Program-made: the position numbers and the translations under genes
Notes under the pieces: generated by a model
Told to the model about the DNA's origin: nothing
The model's database searches: none
The model's input: only the letters and a program-made list of their open reading frames with translations
Assembly (NCBI RefSeq): GCF_004118975.1
Contig: NZ_CP035376.1
Span: 3,038,001 to 3,102,000, forward strand
DNA: 64,000 bases
Direction of reading: 5' to 3'
From: Luteimonas sp. YGD11-2
GTDB taxonomy: Bacteria; Pseudomonadota; Gammaproteobacteria; Xanthomonadales; Xanthomonadaceae
In this document: positions 1 to 9,423 of the stretch, in pieces
Numbering within the stretch: the stretch's first letter is position 1
Layout of the letters: the number at the start of each line of letters is the position of its first letter

Positions 1-344
1 AGGTAGCGGTAGGGCAACAGCTGTGGCGGGATCATGCCCAGGTCGGACTCGGCACCATTGGCGACGAACTCGATCAGCGGCTCCGTGGCCAGCGACTCGC
101 GCAGCGATTCCGACTGCGCGGCAAGCTCTTCGGCATCGGCGCCCGACAGCCCGACCAGCAGCAGCCGCGAGCCGGGGCCGTCACCGAGCTCATCGATCAG
201 CATGCGTTCGGCCGCGGTCTCCGGCGCCGGCAGGAAGGCGCGCAGATCACCGGAAATTTCCAGCCGCTGCGCCGACCACAGGCCAAGCGCCACCAGCAGC
301 GCCGCCCACAGCAGCGCCAGCATCCACTGCGTCAGCGGCTTCAT
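1..344 (-). CDS. MMPL-family exporter, N-terminal part (cut by window edge)
   Basis: Only the first 114 residues are inside the window. They show a hydrophobic first helix (about residues 5-23), then an ISGDLRAFLP segment and a soluble periplasmic-type region, the usual start of the RND/MMPL exporters found in aryl polyene clusters. The ATG at 344-342 overlaps the TGA of the LolA-like gene upstream (ATGA), so the two are translationally coupled. The inferred role is to move the finished pigment lipid out of the inner membrane together with the LolA-like carrier. The family call rests on the N-terminus and on context, because the diagnostic transmembrane core lies outside the window. Confidence 0.75.
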   Translation of the reverse strand, partial: MKPLTQWMLALLWAALLVALGLWSAQRLEISGDLRAFLPAPETAAERMLIDELGDGPGSRLLLVGLSGADAEELAAQSESLRESLATEPLIEFVANGAESDLGMIPPQLLPYRY

Positions 345-1081
345 CCGCTGCGGCCGCCACCCGGGCTGCCCGTGGCAGCCGTCGCATCGCCATGGCACAG
401 CGCGACCAGGGCCGCGCCGTCATGTGCCGGCGTCGCTGCGCGCGCGGCGGTGGCCAGCAGGGTGCGCTGGATCTCGCCATCGACGGGACGCGTTTCGATG
501 CAGCGCAGCTCGGCGCCGCGACCATACAGCGCGACCTCGCGCACACGGGCGGCAAGCGCGGCATCACGCGGCGTCATCGTCAGGATCCAGCGCTCGCGCA
601 CGCCCTGGCTGCGCACGGTGTAGTGGCGCTCGAGGGCGGCACGGTCGCCGCCCAGCAGCGCGCCGAAGCTCGCCTGCAGTGCCGCGAGTTCGGGCGCACG
701 GGTCAGCTTGAAACGGCGTGGCGAGCGGCCCTCGCGGGCAATGGTGGCCTGGTCGCCGCGGATCGTGGTGGTCTCGCGGTACGGCGACTGCACCTCGCGC
801 ACGAGCGTGGCGTCGTCGGGGCGCTGGTACTCGCCGCTCACGCGCAGCGGCGCCTTGAGCATCGGTGAATCGCGCACTTCCAGGAACGAGGTGCTCACCG
901 GTGCGGGCCGGGCAATGCGTTCGAGGATCCAGCCGGCCTCGATCGTCGGGCGTTCAGTCGCCGGCTGTGCCAGGACCGAGCACGGCAGCAGCGCGCACAG
1001 CGCGATCGCCGCCCACGCCGGCCTGCGGCGGATCGACGGCGCGCACGGTGCCCGCTTCGTTGGCGGAAGGATCGACGCCAT
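341..1081 (-). CDS. LolA-related outer-membrane carrier protein of the pigment cluster
   Basis: The reading frame is open to 1162, but the first plausible start is the ATG at 1081. This gives 246 residues with an arginine-containing n-region, a hydrophobic stretch (AWAAIALCALLPCSVLA) and a signal-peptidase site near VLAQP. The mature part resembles the LolA/LolB-like carriers of aryl polyene operons, with alternating strands such as SPYRETTTIRGDQ and RWILTMTPRD. It is followed by the MMPL exporter with an ATGA overlap. Oddly, this start lies 128 bases inside the preceding acyltransferase gene. A later non-ATG start just before the signal peptide is possible. Confidence 0.7.
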   Translation of the reverse strand: MASILPPTKRAPCAPSIRRRPAWAAIALCALLPCSVLAQPATERPTIEAGWILERIARPAPVSTSFLEVRDSPMLKAPLRVSGEYQRPDDATLVREVQSPYRETTTIRGDQATIAREGRSPRRFKLTRAPELAALQASFGALLGGDRAALERHYTVRSQGVRERWILTMTPRDAALAARVREVALYGRGAELRCIETRPVDGEIQRTLLATAARAATPAHDGAALVALCHGDATAATGSPGGGRSG

Positions 1082-1982
1082 CATCACCACGCTCCCAGAA
1101 ATCGTAGAAGTTGAACCAGTTGTAGGGCGCATCGCGCACGCGATCTTCCAGCCGCGCCGCATAACGCGCGATGAGCGCCGGCAGCGCGGCCGCGCGCTCG
1201 CGACGCGCCACCTGGATGCCGTCGCTGAAGGGCTCGAACAGCAGATCGTAGCGGTTGCCGCCGCGGTACAGACCGAACGCCAGCACCACCGGGATCTTCA
1301 GCACCGAGGCGATCAGCCACGGTGCCACCGGGAAGCGCGCCGGCGCACCGAGGAAGGGCACGCTCACCGACGGCTCGCCGGGCTGGGTGCGATCGACCAG
1401 CAGCGCGATCATCGCGCCCTGCGCTGCCGCCTCCTGGATCGCCAGCATGATCGCCGGGCCGTCCTGGCCGGCATCGATCACGGTGGCGGCGATCTCCGGA
1501 TTGATCTGTTCCAGCAGCGCAGTGACGCTGGCGCTGTGGGCGCGGTCGAGCACCACCCGGATCGGCACGTCGGGACGCTGCCGCGACAGCACGCGCAGCA
1601 CCTCGAAGCTGCCCAGGTGGGAGCCGAACAGCAGCACCCCGCGGCCGCCCTCGAGGTGCCGGTGCAGTTCGTCGAGGCCATGGGTGCGCACGTCGAAGCG
1701 GCGCATGTCCTCGCTGAGCAGGAACAGGCGGTCCAGGACCGTCTGCGAAAAGGTGTGGATGTGCCGGAACACCTCGCCGGCGGTGGCAGGGCGGCCGTGC
1801 ACGCGCGACAGGTAATCGCGCGAGTCACGACGTTCTTCGGGTCGCCGCCACATGAAGTACAGGGTCGACGGGTAGAGCACCGCGCGCGCCAGCGCCCGCC
1901 CGCCGCAGCGGCCGATCGCGCAGATCGCGGCGATCGCCCAGCCGGCGCCGGCCTCGCGGCGCCACTTCCACTGCGCGCTCAC
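954..1982 (-). CDS. LpxL/HtrB-like lysophospholipid acyltransferase
   Basis: A 342-residue protein of the bacterial lipid A/phospholipid acyltransferase family. It has an N-terminal hydrophobic segment and the catalytic HX4E motif in GSHLGSFE, followed by conserved blocks such as LLVDRTQPGEPSVSVPFLG and a YNWFNFYDFW ending typical of the aryl polyene versions. It probably transfers an acyl chain, possibly the aryl polyene, onto a glycerolipid at the inner membrane. It starts with GTG at 1982, which overlaps the TGA of the dehydratase gene (GTGA), so the two are co-translated. The unusual C-terminal tail of about 45 residues is what overlaps the next gene. Confidence 0.82.
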   Translation of the reverse strand: MSAQWKWRREAGAGWAIAAICAIGRCGGRALARAVLYPSTLYFMWRRPEERRDSRDYLSRVHGRPATAGEVFRHIHTFSQTVLDRLFLLSEDMRRFDVRTHGLDELHRHLEGGRGVLLFGSHLGSFEVLRVLSRQRPDVPIRVVLDRAHSASVTALLEQINPEIAATVIDAGQDGPAIMLAIQEAAAQGAMIALLVDRTQPGEPSVSVPFLGAPARFPVAPWLIASVLKIPVVLAFGLYRGGNRYDLLFEPFSDGIQVARRERAAALPALIARYAARLEDRVRDAPYNWFNFYDFWERGDDGVDPSANEAGTVRAVDPPQAGVGGDRAVRAAAVLGPGTAGD

Positions 1983-2275
1983 GCCGGGGCCGCCGCGTCG
2001 TCGACGACTTCGCCGGAGGCCAGCAGCGTCGCGTCACGGGTCACCCGGAAGCGCCAGCGGCCGGGCGCGGGGGTCTCGAGGGAGACTTCCGCGCATTGCC
2101 CCGACAGCAAGGGCTGCAGGAATTTCACCTGCGGCAGGCGCAGCGCACCGGCGCGACCGCCGGCCGCCTCGACGGCGTCGAGCACCCGTTCGAGCAGCAG
2201 CACGCCCGGCACCACGGGGTTGCCGGGGAAGTGGCCGGGAAGGCTGGGATGGTCGTGCGCGATCTCGAACTGCAT
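1979..2275 (-). CDS. FabZ/FabA-like 3-hydroxyacyl-ACP dehydratase
   Basis: A single hot-dog-fold protein of 98 residues. The region HPSLPGHFPGNPVVPGVLLL holds the catalytic histidine motif of FabA/FabZ-type dehydratases and ends in a GEVVDD strand. It is shorter than FabZ (about 145 residues), as is usual for aryl polyene dehydratases (ApeI/ApeP type). It should remove water from 3-hydroxyacyl-ACP during each round of polyene chain extension. The ATG at 2275 is well placed, and 83 bases separate it from the upstream PlsC gene. Confidence 0.8.
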   Translation of the reverse strand: MQFEIAHDHPSLPGHFPGNPVVPGVLLLERVLDAVEAAGGRAGALRLPQVKFLQPLLSGQCAEVSLETPAPGRWRFRVTRDATLLASGEVVDDAAAPA

Positions 2276-2358
2276 GGCGTTCCGGCGCGCCCCCCTGGCG
2301 CGACTGGTGAAAAGCGGCCAGAGGATACCGGATCGGTAACGGGCGACCGCGGCGCTGT

Positions 2359-3126
2359 TCAGCTGCGATGCTGCAGCAACGCCAGCACCTGCGCGCGCGC
2401 TTCCTGCGCCAGCGCCTGGCGGTCGCGCCCCGCGACCGCGATCGGGGTACCGATGCGCACGCGGATGGTGCCGGGGCGCACGCGGAAAAAGCCGCCTGGC
2501 GGCAGCACCGCGCCGGTGCCCTCCAGCGCTACCGGCAGCACGTCGGCACCGGCGGCAAGCGCCGCTTGGAAGGCGCCCGGCTTGAACTCGGCAACCGTAC
2601 GGTCGTGGCTGCGGGTGCCTTCGGGAAAGATGCACAGGATCGCGCCGCTGCGGACCAGGTCCGCCGAGCGACGCAGGCTGGCGGTGGCGGCACGGCGGTT
2701 GTCGCGGGGGATGAACACCATGCCCATCGCGCGTGCATACCAGCCCACGAAGGGCACGCGGGTCATCTCCTGCTTGAGCAGGAAATGCAGCGGCACCGGA
2801 ACCGCGCGGAACAGCGCGCAGATGTCGATCACCGACTGGTGGTTGGCCACGAGTACATAGGGACGCGACCAGTCCACGCCGTCGACGCCCTCGACCTCGC
2901 AGCGCGCGCCGGCGCCCCAGAACAGCCCGGGCGCCCAGCACCGGGACGCCATGCGCAGCGGCAGCCGGCGGCGACCGCCGGTGACCGCCCACAGCAGCAG
3001 CGCGATCGTGATCAGCCCCGCCGTCCACGCCAGGGTGAAACCGAACTGCACCGCGTTCGCCGCCGCCCACGCCAGGCGCTGCATGCGTGCGGGCCCGAAT
3101 TCGATGGAGTCCATTCGCTGATTCAC
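2359..3126 (-). CDS. PlsC-type 1-acylglycerol-3-phosphate acyltransferase
   Basis: This protein of up to 255 residues has one hydrophobic N-terminal segment (around residues 25-48) and the two hallmark blocks of the family: NHQSVID (HX4D catalytic motif) and FPEGTRS (glycerophosphate binding). In xanthomonadin and aryl polyene clusters such enzymes attach the polyene acyl chain to a glycerol or lipid headgroup. The first start is GTG at 3126. An ATG at 3114, four codons later, is an equally likely start, and neither has a strong ribosome-binding site. It sits between the COG4648 membrane protein and the dehydratase in one operon. Confidence 0.85.
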   Translation of the reverse strand: MNQRMDSIEFGPARMQRLAWAAANAVQFGFTLAWTAGLITIALLLWAVTGGRRRLPLRMASRCWAPGLFWGAGARCEVEGVDGVDWSRPYVLVANHQSVIDICALFRAVPVPLHFLLKQEMTRVPFVGWYARAMGMVFIPRDNRRAATASLRRSADLVRSGAILCIFPEGTRSHDRTVAEFKPGAFQAALAAGADVLPVALEGTGAVLPPGGFFRVRPGTIRVRIGTPIAVAGRDRQALAQEARAQVLALLQHRS

Positions 3127-3173
3127 GCGCGCAGCATACCGTGGGTGGGTGGCATCGTCGCCGCGCGGCGCCG

Positions 3174-3857
3174 TCAGCGCAGCAGGTCGCGCCAGAATGC
3201 CGGCCCGAGGCCGCCCATCCGCCGCAGGAAATCCGCGAAGCTTGCATAGCGGTTCGGGAAGCGCCGCTTGCGCCAGGCGTATTCACCGATGAACGCGCCA
3301 CCGACGATGCCGTAATTGAACAGGTTGGCGAACCACGACCACTGCGTGCGGGTGATCGACACCGGCGGCGTGATGCCCAGCGAAGCGAGCAGGCCGTCGG
3401 GCGTGGCGATGGCGGCAAGTACCAGGTTCACCAGCGCCAGCGTCACCAGCAGGGCTGCCCAGAACGCGGTCAGCGCGCGGGTGTAGGCGATGAGTTCTGG
3501 CGCCAGCGGCGCATCCGGCCCGCCTTCCAGCGCCAGCACGATGCGGCTGATCAATGGCGTGCGGCCACGCCGGAGCGTGCGGCCGAACACCCAGGCGATC
3601 AACAGGATGAAGGCGACCGGCACCAGCAGCAGCGGCACGCCGGCATGCCCGGCCGCATACAGCCACCACGCCGCGGCCACCAGCACCGGCAGTGCCAGCC
3701 ATGCCCATGCACGGCGTGCGGCGATCGGCGCGGCCAGCAGCATCGCCACCAGCGCCAGCAGCGCGGCCAGCGACAGCACGTCGTTGCGCCATGCCGCGGC
3801 CAGGTGCGCCAGCAGGCCGTAGGCCAGCGCCAGCGCGATCTCGACGATCAGCAGCAT
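3174..3857 (-). CDS. COG4648-type integral membrane protein of the pigment cluster
   Basis: 227 residues with about six predicted membrane segments: roughly residues 2-18, 28-45, 50-66, 74-90, 130-150 and 180-195. The C-terminus reads YAWRKRRFPNRYASFADFLRR, which is typical of the COG4648 proteins found beside ACPs in aryl polyene operons (often mislabelled as DNA gyrase-like). No enzymatic motif is visible. Its position directly after the ACP gene and before PlsC suggests a membrane anchor or scaffold for assembly of the pigment. The biochemical role is unknown. Confidence 0.75.
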   Translation of the reverse strand: MLLIVEIALALAYGLLAHLAAAWRNDVLSLAALLALVAMLLAAPIAARRAWAWLALPVLVAAAWWLYAAGHAGVPLLLVPVAFILLIAWVFGRTLRRGRTPLISRIVLALEGGPDAPLAPELIAYTRALTAFWAALLVTLALVNLVLAAIATPDGLLASLGITPPVSITRTQWSWFANLFNYGIVGGAFIGEYAWRKRRFPNRYASFADFLRRMGGLGPAFWRDLLR

Positions 3858-3961
3858 GCGGCAGCGGCGCCGTGCGGCGTCATGGGCGCGTTGCGCTCGT
3901 GCATGGCTTCATAGGCCCGATGGCGGCGCAAGCCGCGCCGGCAGCCGGAAGGAATCCGGCG

Positions 3962-4246
3962 TCAGGCGGCGCGATTGGCTTCGATATGCGCCGACAGCGC
4001 GCGCAGCGAAGCGAAGATGCGACGGTTGTCATCGTTGTCGGAACGCAGCTGGAAGCCGTAGCGCTTGCTGATGGCGAGCGCGAGTTCCAGGGCATCGATC
4101 GAATCCAGGCCGAGGCCTGCATTGAACAGCGGCGCCTCGGGATCGATGTCGGCCGCGGCCACGTCCTCGAGGTTGAGCGCCTCGACCAGGAGTTCGGCGA
4201 GCTCCTGCTCTGCGGGGGTCTGGGTGGCGGAGGTCTGGCTGGACAT
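3962..4246 (-). CDS. xanC: Acyl carrier protein of the pigment PKS (XanC-like)
   Basis: A 94-residue carrier protein with the phosphopantetheine attachment motif LGLDSID (Ser49) and the typical four-helix pattern. In the Xanthomonas pathway the hydroxybenzoyl starter is loaded on an ACP of this kind (XanC) by XanA2. It is the first gene of the minus-strand pigment operon visible here and is divergent from the halogenase-like gene. The ATG at 4246 was chosen because the family homology begins immediately after it (AEQELAELL). The symbol rests on context, since such clusters often carry a second ACP. Confidence 0.82.
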   Translation of the reverse strand: MSSQTSATQTPAEQELAELLVEALNLEDVAAADIDPEAPLFNAGLGLDSIDALELALAISKRYGFQLRSDNDDNRRIFASLRALSAHIEANRAA

Positions 4247-4297
4247 GCGGATTCCCGTGACTGGACTGGAGGCGGCGGAGCGTTTGCCGCGCCGCGC

Positions 4298-4303
4298 TAT
4301 GAT
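4298..4303 (+). promoter_or_regulatory. Candidate -10 box for the halogenase-like gene
   Basis: TATGAT lies 12 bases before the ATG at 4315 in the 68-base divergent region between the ACP and halogenase-like genes. No convincing -35 box is seen at 16-18 bases upstream. Confidence 0.35.
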
Positions 4304-4314
4304 GCGCGCCCGGA

Positions 4315-5700
4315 ATGATGGCATGGGCCGGCACCCGCCGCGAGATGACAGACCCCAACAGGAACGAAACCGCGGCACCGGCACTGCTGGAGACCGATGT
4401 GCTGGTGATCGGCGGCGGACCTGCCGGCAGTACCGTGTCGACCCTGCTCGCGCGCCGCGGCTGGCGGGTGACGATGCTGGAAAAGGACGCCCACCCGCGC
4501 TTCCACATCGGCGAGTCGCTGCTGCCGATGAACATCCCGATCCTCGAGCGCCTCGGCGTGCTCGAACAGGTGCGCGCGATCGGCGTGCTCAAGACCGGTG
4601 CGGATTTCCCGGTTGGTGGTGATCCGAAGCGCATCAACATGTTCCGCTTCACCCGCGCGCTCGAACCCAAGGCCGACTACGCCTTCCAGGTCACCCGCTC
4701 GGAATTCGACCAGCTGCTGTTCGAGCACGCGCGTTCCAACGGCGTCGACGCGCGCGAGCAGGTGAAGGTGGACGCGCTGGAACACGACGCGAGCGGGCGG
4801 CCAACGCATGCGCTGGCACGCGATGCCGCCGGCAACACGCTGCGCATCGGTTTCCGCTACCTCGTCGATGCCAGCGGCCGCGACACCTTCCTCGGCAACC
4901 GGCTCAAGCTCAAGCAACGCAACCGCAGGCACCAGTCGGCGGCACTGTTCAGCCACTTCCGCGGCGTCGAGCGGCGCCCGGGCGAGGATGCCGGCAACAT
5001 CACCATCGACCGGTTCGAACACGGTTGGTACTGGTTGATCCCGCTGCGCGACGACGTCATGAGCGTGGGTGCGGTGTGCTCGCCGGCGTATCTCAAGCAG
5101 CGCCGTGGCGACAACGCCGGTTTCCTGATGCAGACGCTGGCACTGCGCCCGTCGGTGATGGCGCGCATGCGCGGTGCCGAACGCGTGGCGCCGGTTCACG
5201 CCACCGGCAACTATTCCTACTGCTGCACGCGCATGCACGGGCCCGGCTGGCTGATGCTCGGCGACGCCTACGCGTTCATCGACCCGATCTTCTCCTCCGG
5301 CGTGTTCCTGGCGATGGACGCCGGCGAGCGTGGCGCCGAAGTGGTCGACGGCGCGCTGCGTGAGCCGACGCGCGAGGCGGCGCTGCAGAAGGCGATGGCG
5401 CGCCGTACCGATCGCGGACTGCGGCATTTCTCGTGGTTCATCCACCGCTTCACCACGCCGGTGATGCAACGGCTGTTCGCCACCCCGCGCAATGATTTCC
5501 AGATCGAACAGGCGGTGATCTCGATGCTGGCCGGCGACGTGTTCGACAACCGCCCGGTGCGCCTGCGCCTGTACCTGTTCCGGCTGCTGTATCTCGCCAA
5601 TGCGCTGGCGATCGCGCCGCAGGCGCTGCGCGGCTGGCGCCAGCGCCGCCGTCGCGGCGAGGTGTTCACCGGCGACACCCTGCAGGAGGGCAACCCGTGA
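4315..5700 (+). CDS. Flavin-dependent halogenase-like oxidoreductase of the pigment cluster
   Basis: A 461-residue flavoprotein monooxygenase/halogenase. It shows the FAD-binding GGGPAGS motif (residues 33-39), HIGESLLP (64-71), GVLKTGADF with a lysine (Lys93) at the place of the catalytic lysine of flavin halogenases, WYWLIP (238-243) matching the halogenase WxWxIP motif, and GDAYAFIDPIFSSG (316-329). Xanthomonadins are brominated aryl polyenes, so a ring-halogenating role is a reasonable inference. Conversion of another intermediate is possible. A second ATG at 4345 could be the true start, and neither has a strong Shine-Dalgarno. Its TGA overlaps the GTG of the chorismatase gene, so the two are coupled. 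Confidence 0.82.
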   Translation: MMAWAGTRREMTDPNRNETAAPALLETDVLVIGGGPAGSTVSTLLARRGWRVTMLEKDAHPRFHIGESLLPMNIPILERLGVLEQVRAIGVLKTGADFPVGGDPKRINMFRFTRALEPKADYAFQVTRSEFDQLLFEHARSNGVDAREQVKVDALEHDASGRPTHALARDAAGNTLRIGFRYLVDASGRDTFLGNRLKLKQRNRRHQSAALFSHFRGVERRPGEDAGNITIDRFEHGWYWLIPLRDDVMSVGAVCSPAYLKQRRGDNAGFLMQTLALRPSVMARMRGAERVAPVHATGNYSYCCTRMHGPGWLMLGDAYAFIDPIFSSGVFLAMDAGERGAEVVDGALREPTREAALQKAMARRTDRGLRHFSWFIHRFTTPVMQRLFATPRNDFQIEQAVISMLAGDVFDNRPVRLRLYLFRLLYLANALAIAPQALRGWRQRRRRGEVFTGDTLQEGNP

Positions 5701-6689
5701 CCCATCCACTGCCGGCTACGCCCGACGACGTCGCGCGGCTGCGCGTCGACTACGCCGAGGCCGGTCTCGAGCGCCTCGATGACGACGTGCTGGCGGCATT
5801 CGTGTTCGGCCACCGGACCCCGGCCGGCACCGACCCGCGCGTGCTGCGGGTGCCACTGGCGCCGTTCGGCGACAGCCCGGCCGAGGTCTGGCGCGTGGCC
5901 GGCCCGGTGCGGCACGGCGATGACGGCGGGATCCGCTGGGCGGCCGACGAGCACCTCGCCTTCGGGGTGATCGAGGTCGCCGAAGGCGACGACGGCATCG
6001 AGGCCGCGGCGCGGCGCGCGTATGCGGCGATGGTCGCGCATGTCGGCGCCAGCGCGATGCCGCACCTGCTGCGGATCTGGAACTACTTCGACGCGATCAC
6101 CCTGGGCGAAGGCGATGCCGAGCGCTACCGGCGCTTCTGCGTGGGCCGCGCCGAAGGCCTCGGTGCGTTCGACCTCGGACGCCTGCCGGCCGCCACCGCG
6201 ATCGGCCGCTGCGATGGCGAGCGCGTGCTGCAGGTCTACTGGCTGAGCGCGCGCGAGCCGGGGATCCCGGTGGAGAACCCGCGCCAGGTCAGCGCCTACC
6301 GCTACCCGCGCCAGTACGGGCCGCAGCCGCCGAGTTTTGCGCGCGCGATGCTGCCGGCCGACGGCCATGTGATGCCACTGCTGCTGTCGGGCACCGCGGC
6401 GGTGGTGGGGCATGCCTCGCAGCACGATGGCGAGCTGCTGGCGCAGATCGAGGAAACATTCGCCAACTTCGACGCCCTGCTCGACAACGCCCGCCGGCAC
6501 CGGCCCGGGCTGCCGGCGGCATTCGGGCCCGGCACCCGGCTCAAGGTGTACGTGCGCGACCGTGCCGACCTGCCGCTGGTGGCCGACGCCCTGCAGCAGC
6601 GCTTCGGCGACCGCGTGCCGCGGGTGATCCTGCATGCGGCGGTGTGCCGGCGCGAGCTGGCGGTGGAAATCGACGGCGTGCACGGCTGA
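5697..6689 (+). CDS. xanB2: XanB2-like chorismatase (3-/4-hydroxybenzoate synthase)
   Basis: 330 residues matching the FkbO/Hyg5/XanB2 chorismatase family, seen in blocks such as HLLRIWNYFDAITLGEG, RYRRFCVGRAEGL, RQVSAYRYPRQYGPQPPSF and SGTAAVVGHASQHDGELLAQ. In Xanthomonas, XanB2 splits chorismate into 3-hydroxybenzoate (xanthomonadin starter) and 4-hydroxybenzoate (ubiquinone precursor). It starts with GTG overlapping the halogenase stop (GTGA). A close link between aromatic supply and the halogenase is therefore encoded in one transcript. The aroE gene nearby also feeds chorismate synthesis. Confidence 0.9.
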   Translation: MTHPLPATPDDVARLRVDYAEAGLERLDDDVLAAFVFGHRTPAGTDPRVLRVPLAPFGDSPAEVWRVAGPVRHGDDGGIRWAADEHLAFGVIEVAEGDDGIEAAARRAYAAMVAHVGASAMPHLLRIWNYFDAITLGEGDAERYRRFCVGRAEGLGAFDLGRLPAATAIGRCDGERVLQVYWLSAREPGIPVENPRQVSAYRYPRQYGPQPPSFARAMLPADGHVMPLLLSGTAAVVGHASQHDGELLAQIEETFANFDALLDNARRHRPGLPAAFGPGTRLKVYVRDRADLPLVADALQQRFGDRVPRVILHAAVCRRELAVEIDGVHG

Positions 6690-6846
6690 TCCACACGCGG
6701 AGTGCCGACTCCGCCGCCCGGGTCCATCCATGCCGCTCTCCTGCCTGTGCCAGGACGCCCGACGGCGCGGGTAGAGGGCGCTTCGCGCGCCATACGCGGC
6801 CCCAACGCACGCGCGTCGGTGCCGCGGCGCTTCAGCACCCGCACGC

Positions 6847-7848
<1,002 letters not shown>

Positions 7849-8192
7849 TCGCGCGGCGCCTGTCCGGTCCGATATCGGACAACACCCTTCGCCCGTGTAC
7901 GGGGTGAAGCGGTGCGTCTGCGAGCCGTAGGCTCGCGTGCCGGTGAACGCCCGAGCGGCAACGCGAGGGCCGGGGCGCGGAGCGAGGTGCCCGAAGGGCG
8001 GATGAGGACGCCCTGCTCGTGCCCCCATCCCATGACGGGATCGCGGGTCACTGCGCGGTGCTCCGGCGCAGCACATGAGCGCTCCGCGCGCGCATTGCCG
8101 GCCTTCCCCGGCGGATTCCGTTCTCCGGGAGTAGACTCGCGCCGTGCGCTGCCCCGCAGCAGCCGGTGACTCTCCAACGTGACGAGGAACCC
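7849..8192 (+). other. Intergenic region hemB-aroE with palindromes
   Basis: No credible gene is seen in these 344 bases. They hold a 14-base perfect palindrome at 7867-7880 (GTCCGATATCGGAC), a hairpin at 7920-7936 (GCGAGCC-gta-GGCTCGC), and a TAGACT box at 8132-8137 that could be the -10 of aroE. The palindrome has no following T-run, so it looks more like an operator or repeat than a terminator. Confidence 0.5.
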
Positions 8193-9062
8193 ATGAGCCC
8201 CGCCGACGCAGACGCCTATCCCGGCCCGCGCTATGCCGTGTTCGGCCAGCCGGTCGCCCACTCGCTGTCGCCCACCATCCACGCCGCCTTCGGCCGCGCG
8301 CTGTCGATCCCGCTGCGCTACGAGGCCATCGAGGCCGCGCCCGACGCATTCGCCGACACCCTGGCAGCGTTCGCCGCCGCCGGTGGCCGCGGCGGCAACG
8401 TCACCCTGCCGCTGAAGGAACGCGCCGCCACGCTGTGCGCAAGCCTCGGCGAAAGCGCCCGGCGCGCCGGCGCGGTCAACACGCTGGTGCGAACGCCGGA
8501 AGGCTGGCATGGCGAGAACACCGACGGTCGCGGCCTGGTGCGCGACCTCACCGACCGCGCCGGGCTCGACCTGCGCGCGCGTCGCACCCTGCTGATCGGC
8601 GCCGGCGGCGCGGCACGCGGCGTCGCGCCGGCACTGCTGGATGCGGGCATCGGCGACCTCTATGTCGTCAACCGCACCGGCAGCCGCGCCGATGCGCTGG
8701 CCGATGCGCTGGGCCAGCCCGGCCGCGTGCATCCGCGCTATCTCGACGATGCCGGCGGGCTCGGCGAATTCGAGCTCGTCATCAATGCCACCTCCGCCGG
8801 CCGCGGCAGTGGCCTGCCGGTGCTGCCGCGCAGCGTGCTCGCCAACCGCGCGGTGGCGGTTGACCTCAACTACGGCGAGGTCGCGGTGCCATTCCTGTCA
8901 TGGGCGCGTGCCGCCGGTGCGCACGACGTGGTCGACGGGTTGGGCATGCTGGTGGAACAGGCTGCCGAGGGCTTCGCGCTGTGGCATGGCGTGCGCCCGG
9001 AGACCGACGAGGTCTACCGACAGCTGCGCTCGCGCAACGCGCTGCTGGTCACCGCGGACTGA
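8193..9062 (+). CDS. aroE: Shikimate dehydrogenase (NADP+)
   Basis: 289 residues from the ATG at 8193, which is preceded by GAGGAAC as ribosome-binding site. An in-frame ATG nine codons earlier is less likely. It reduces 3-dehydroshikimate to shikimate in the chorismate pathway. Key motifs are [16 protein letters not shown] at the substrate site, NVTLPLKE with the catalytic lysine, the NADP-binding GAGGAARG and NATSAG. Its location near xanB2, which consumes chorismate, may be coincidental but fits aromatic supply. The next gene (YkgJ-like) follows after five bases. Confidence 0.95.
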   Translation: MSPADADAYPGPRYAVFGQPVAHSLSPTIHAAFGRALSIPLRYEAIEAAPDAFADTLAAFAAAGGRGGNVTLPLKERAATLCASLGESARRAGAVNTLVRTPEGWHGENTDGRGLVRDLTDRAGLDLRARRTLLIGAGGAARGVAPALLDAGIGDLYVVNRTGSRADALADALGQPGRVHPRYLDDAGGLGEFELVINATSAGRGSGLPVLPRSVLANRAVAVDLNYGEVAVPFLSWARAAGAHDVVDGLGMLVEQAAEGFALWHGVRPETDEVYRQLRSRNALLVTAD

Positions 9063-9067
9063 TCTCC

Positions 9068-9322
9068 ATGCACTGTCGCGACCACTGCGGCGCCTGCTGC
9101 ATCGCCCCGTCGATCAGCTCGCCGATTCCCGGCATGCCGCACGGCAAGCCCGCAGGCGTCGCCTGCATCCAGCTCGACGAACAGCTGCGCTGCCGGCTGT
9201 TCGGCGACCCGCGCCGACCGGCAGTGTGCGGCTCGCTACGGCCAAGCGATTCGATGTGCGGCGGCGGCCGCATGCAGGCGCTGGAAATGCTGCGCGAACT
9301 GGAAGTGGCGACCGCACCCTAG
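9068..9322 (+). CDS. YkgJ-family cysteine cluster protein
   Basis: A small 84-residue protein rich in cysteines: Cys3, 7, 10, 11, 33, 42, 54 and 64. The arrangement CRDHCGACC followed by single cysteines matches the YkgJ (CxxCxxCC) family, presumed to bind zinc or an Fe-S cluster. It lies five bases after aroE and is probably co-transcribed. The function of the family is unknown. Start chosen because the conserved cysteine block begins at residue 3. Confidence 0.8.
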   Translation: MHCRDHCGACCIAPSISSPIPGMPHGKPAGVACIQLDEQLRCRLFGDPRRPAVCGSLRPSDSMCGGGRMQALEMLRELEVATAP

Positions 9323-9423
9323 GCGGCGCCTGCCTGGGCCGCCATTGCGGCGAGTTCCCATTCCCGCGTTCGCGGCCACCGGGAGCGCGGCGCGCCCCGG
9401 GGCCACGACGCGGCCGCGCACTT

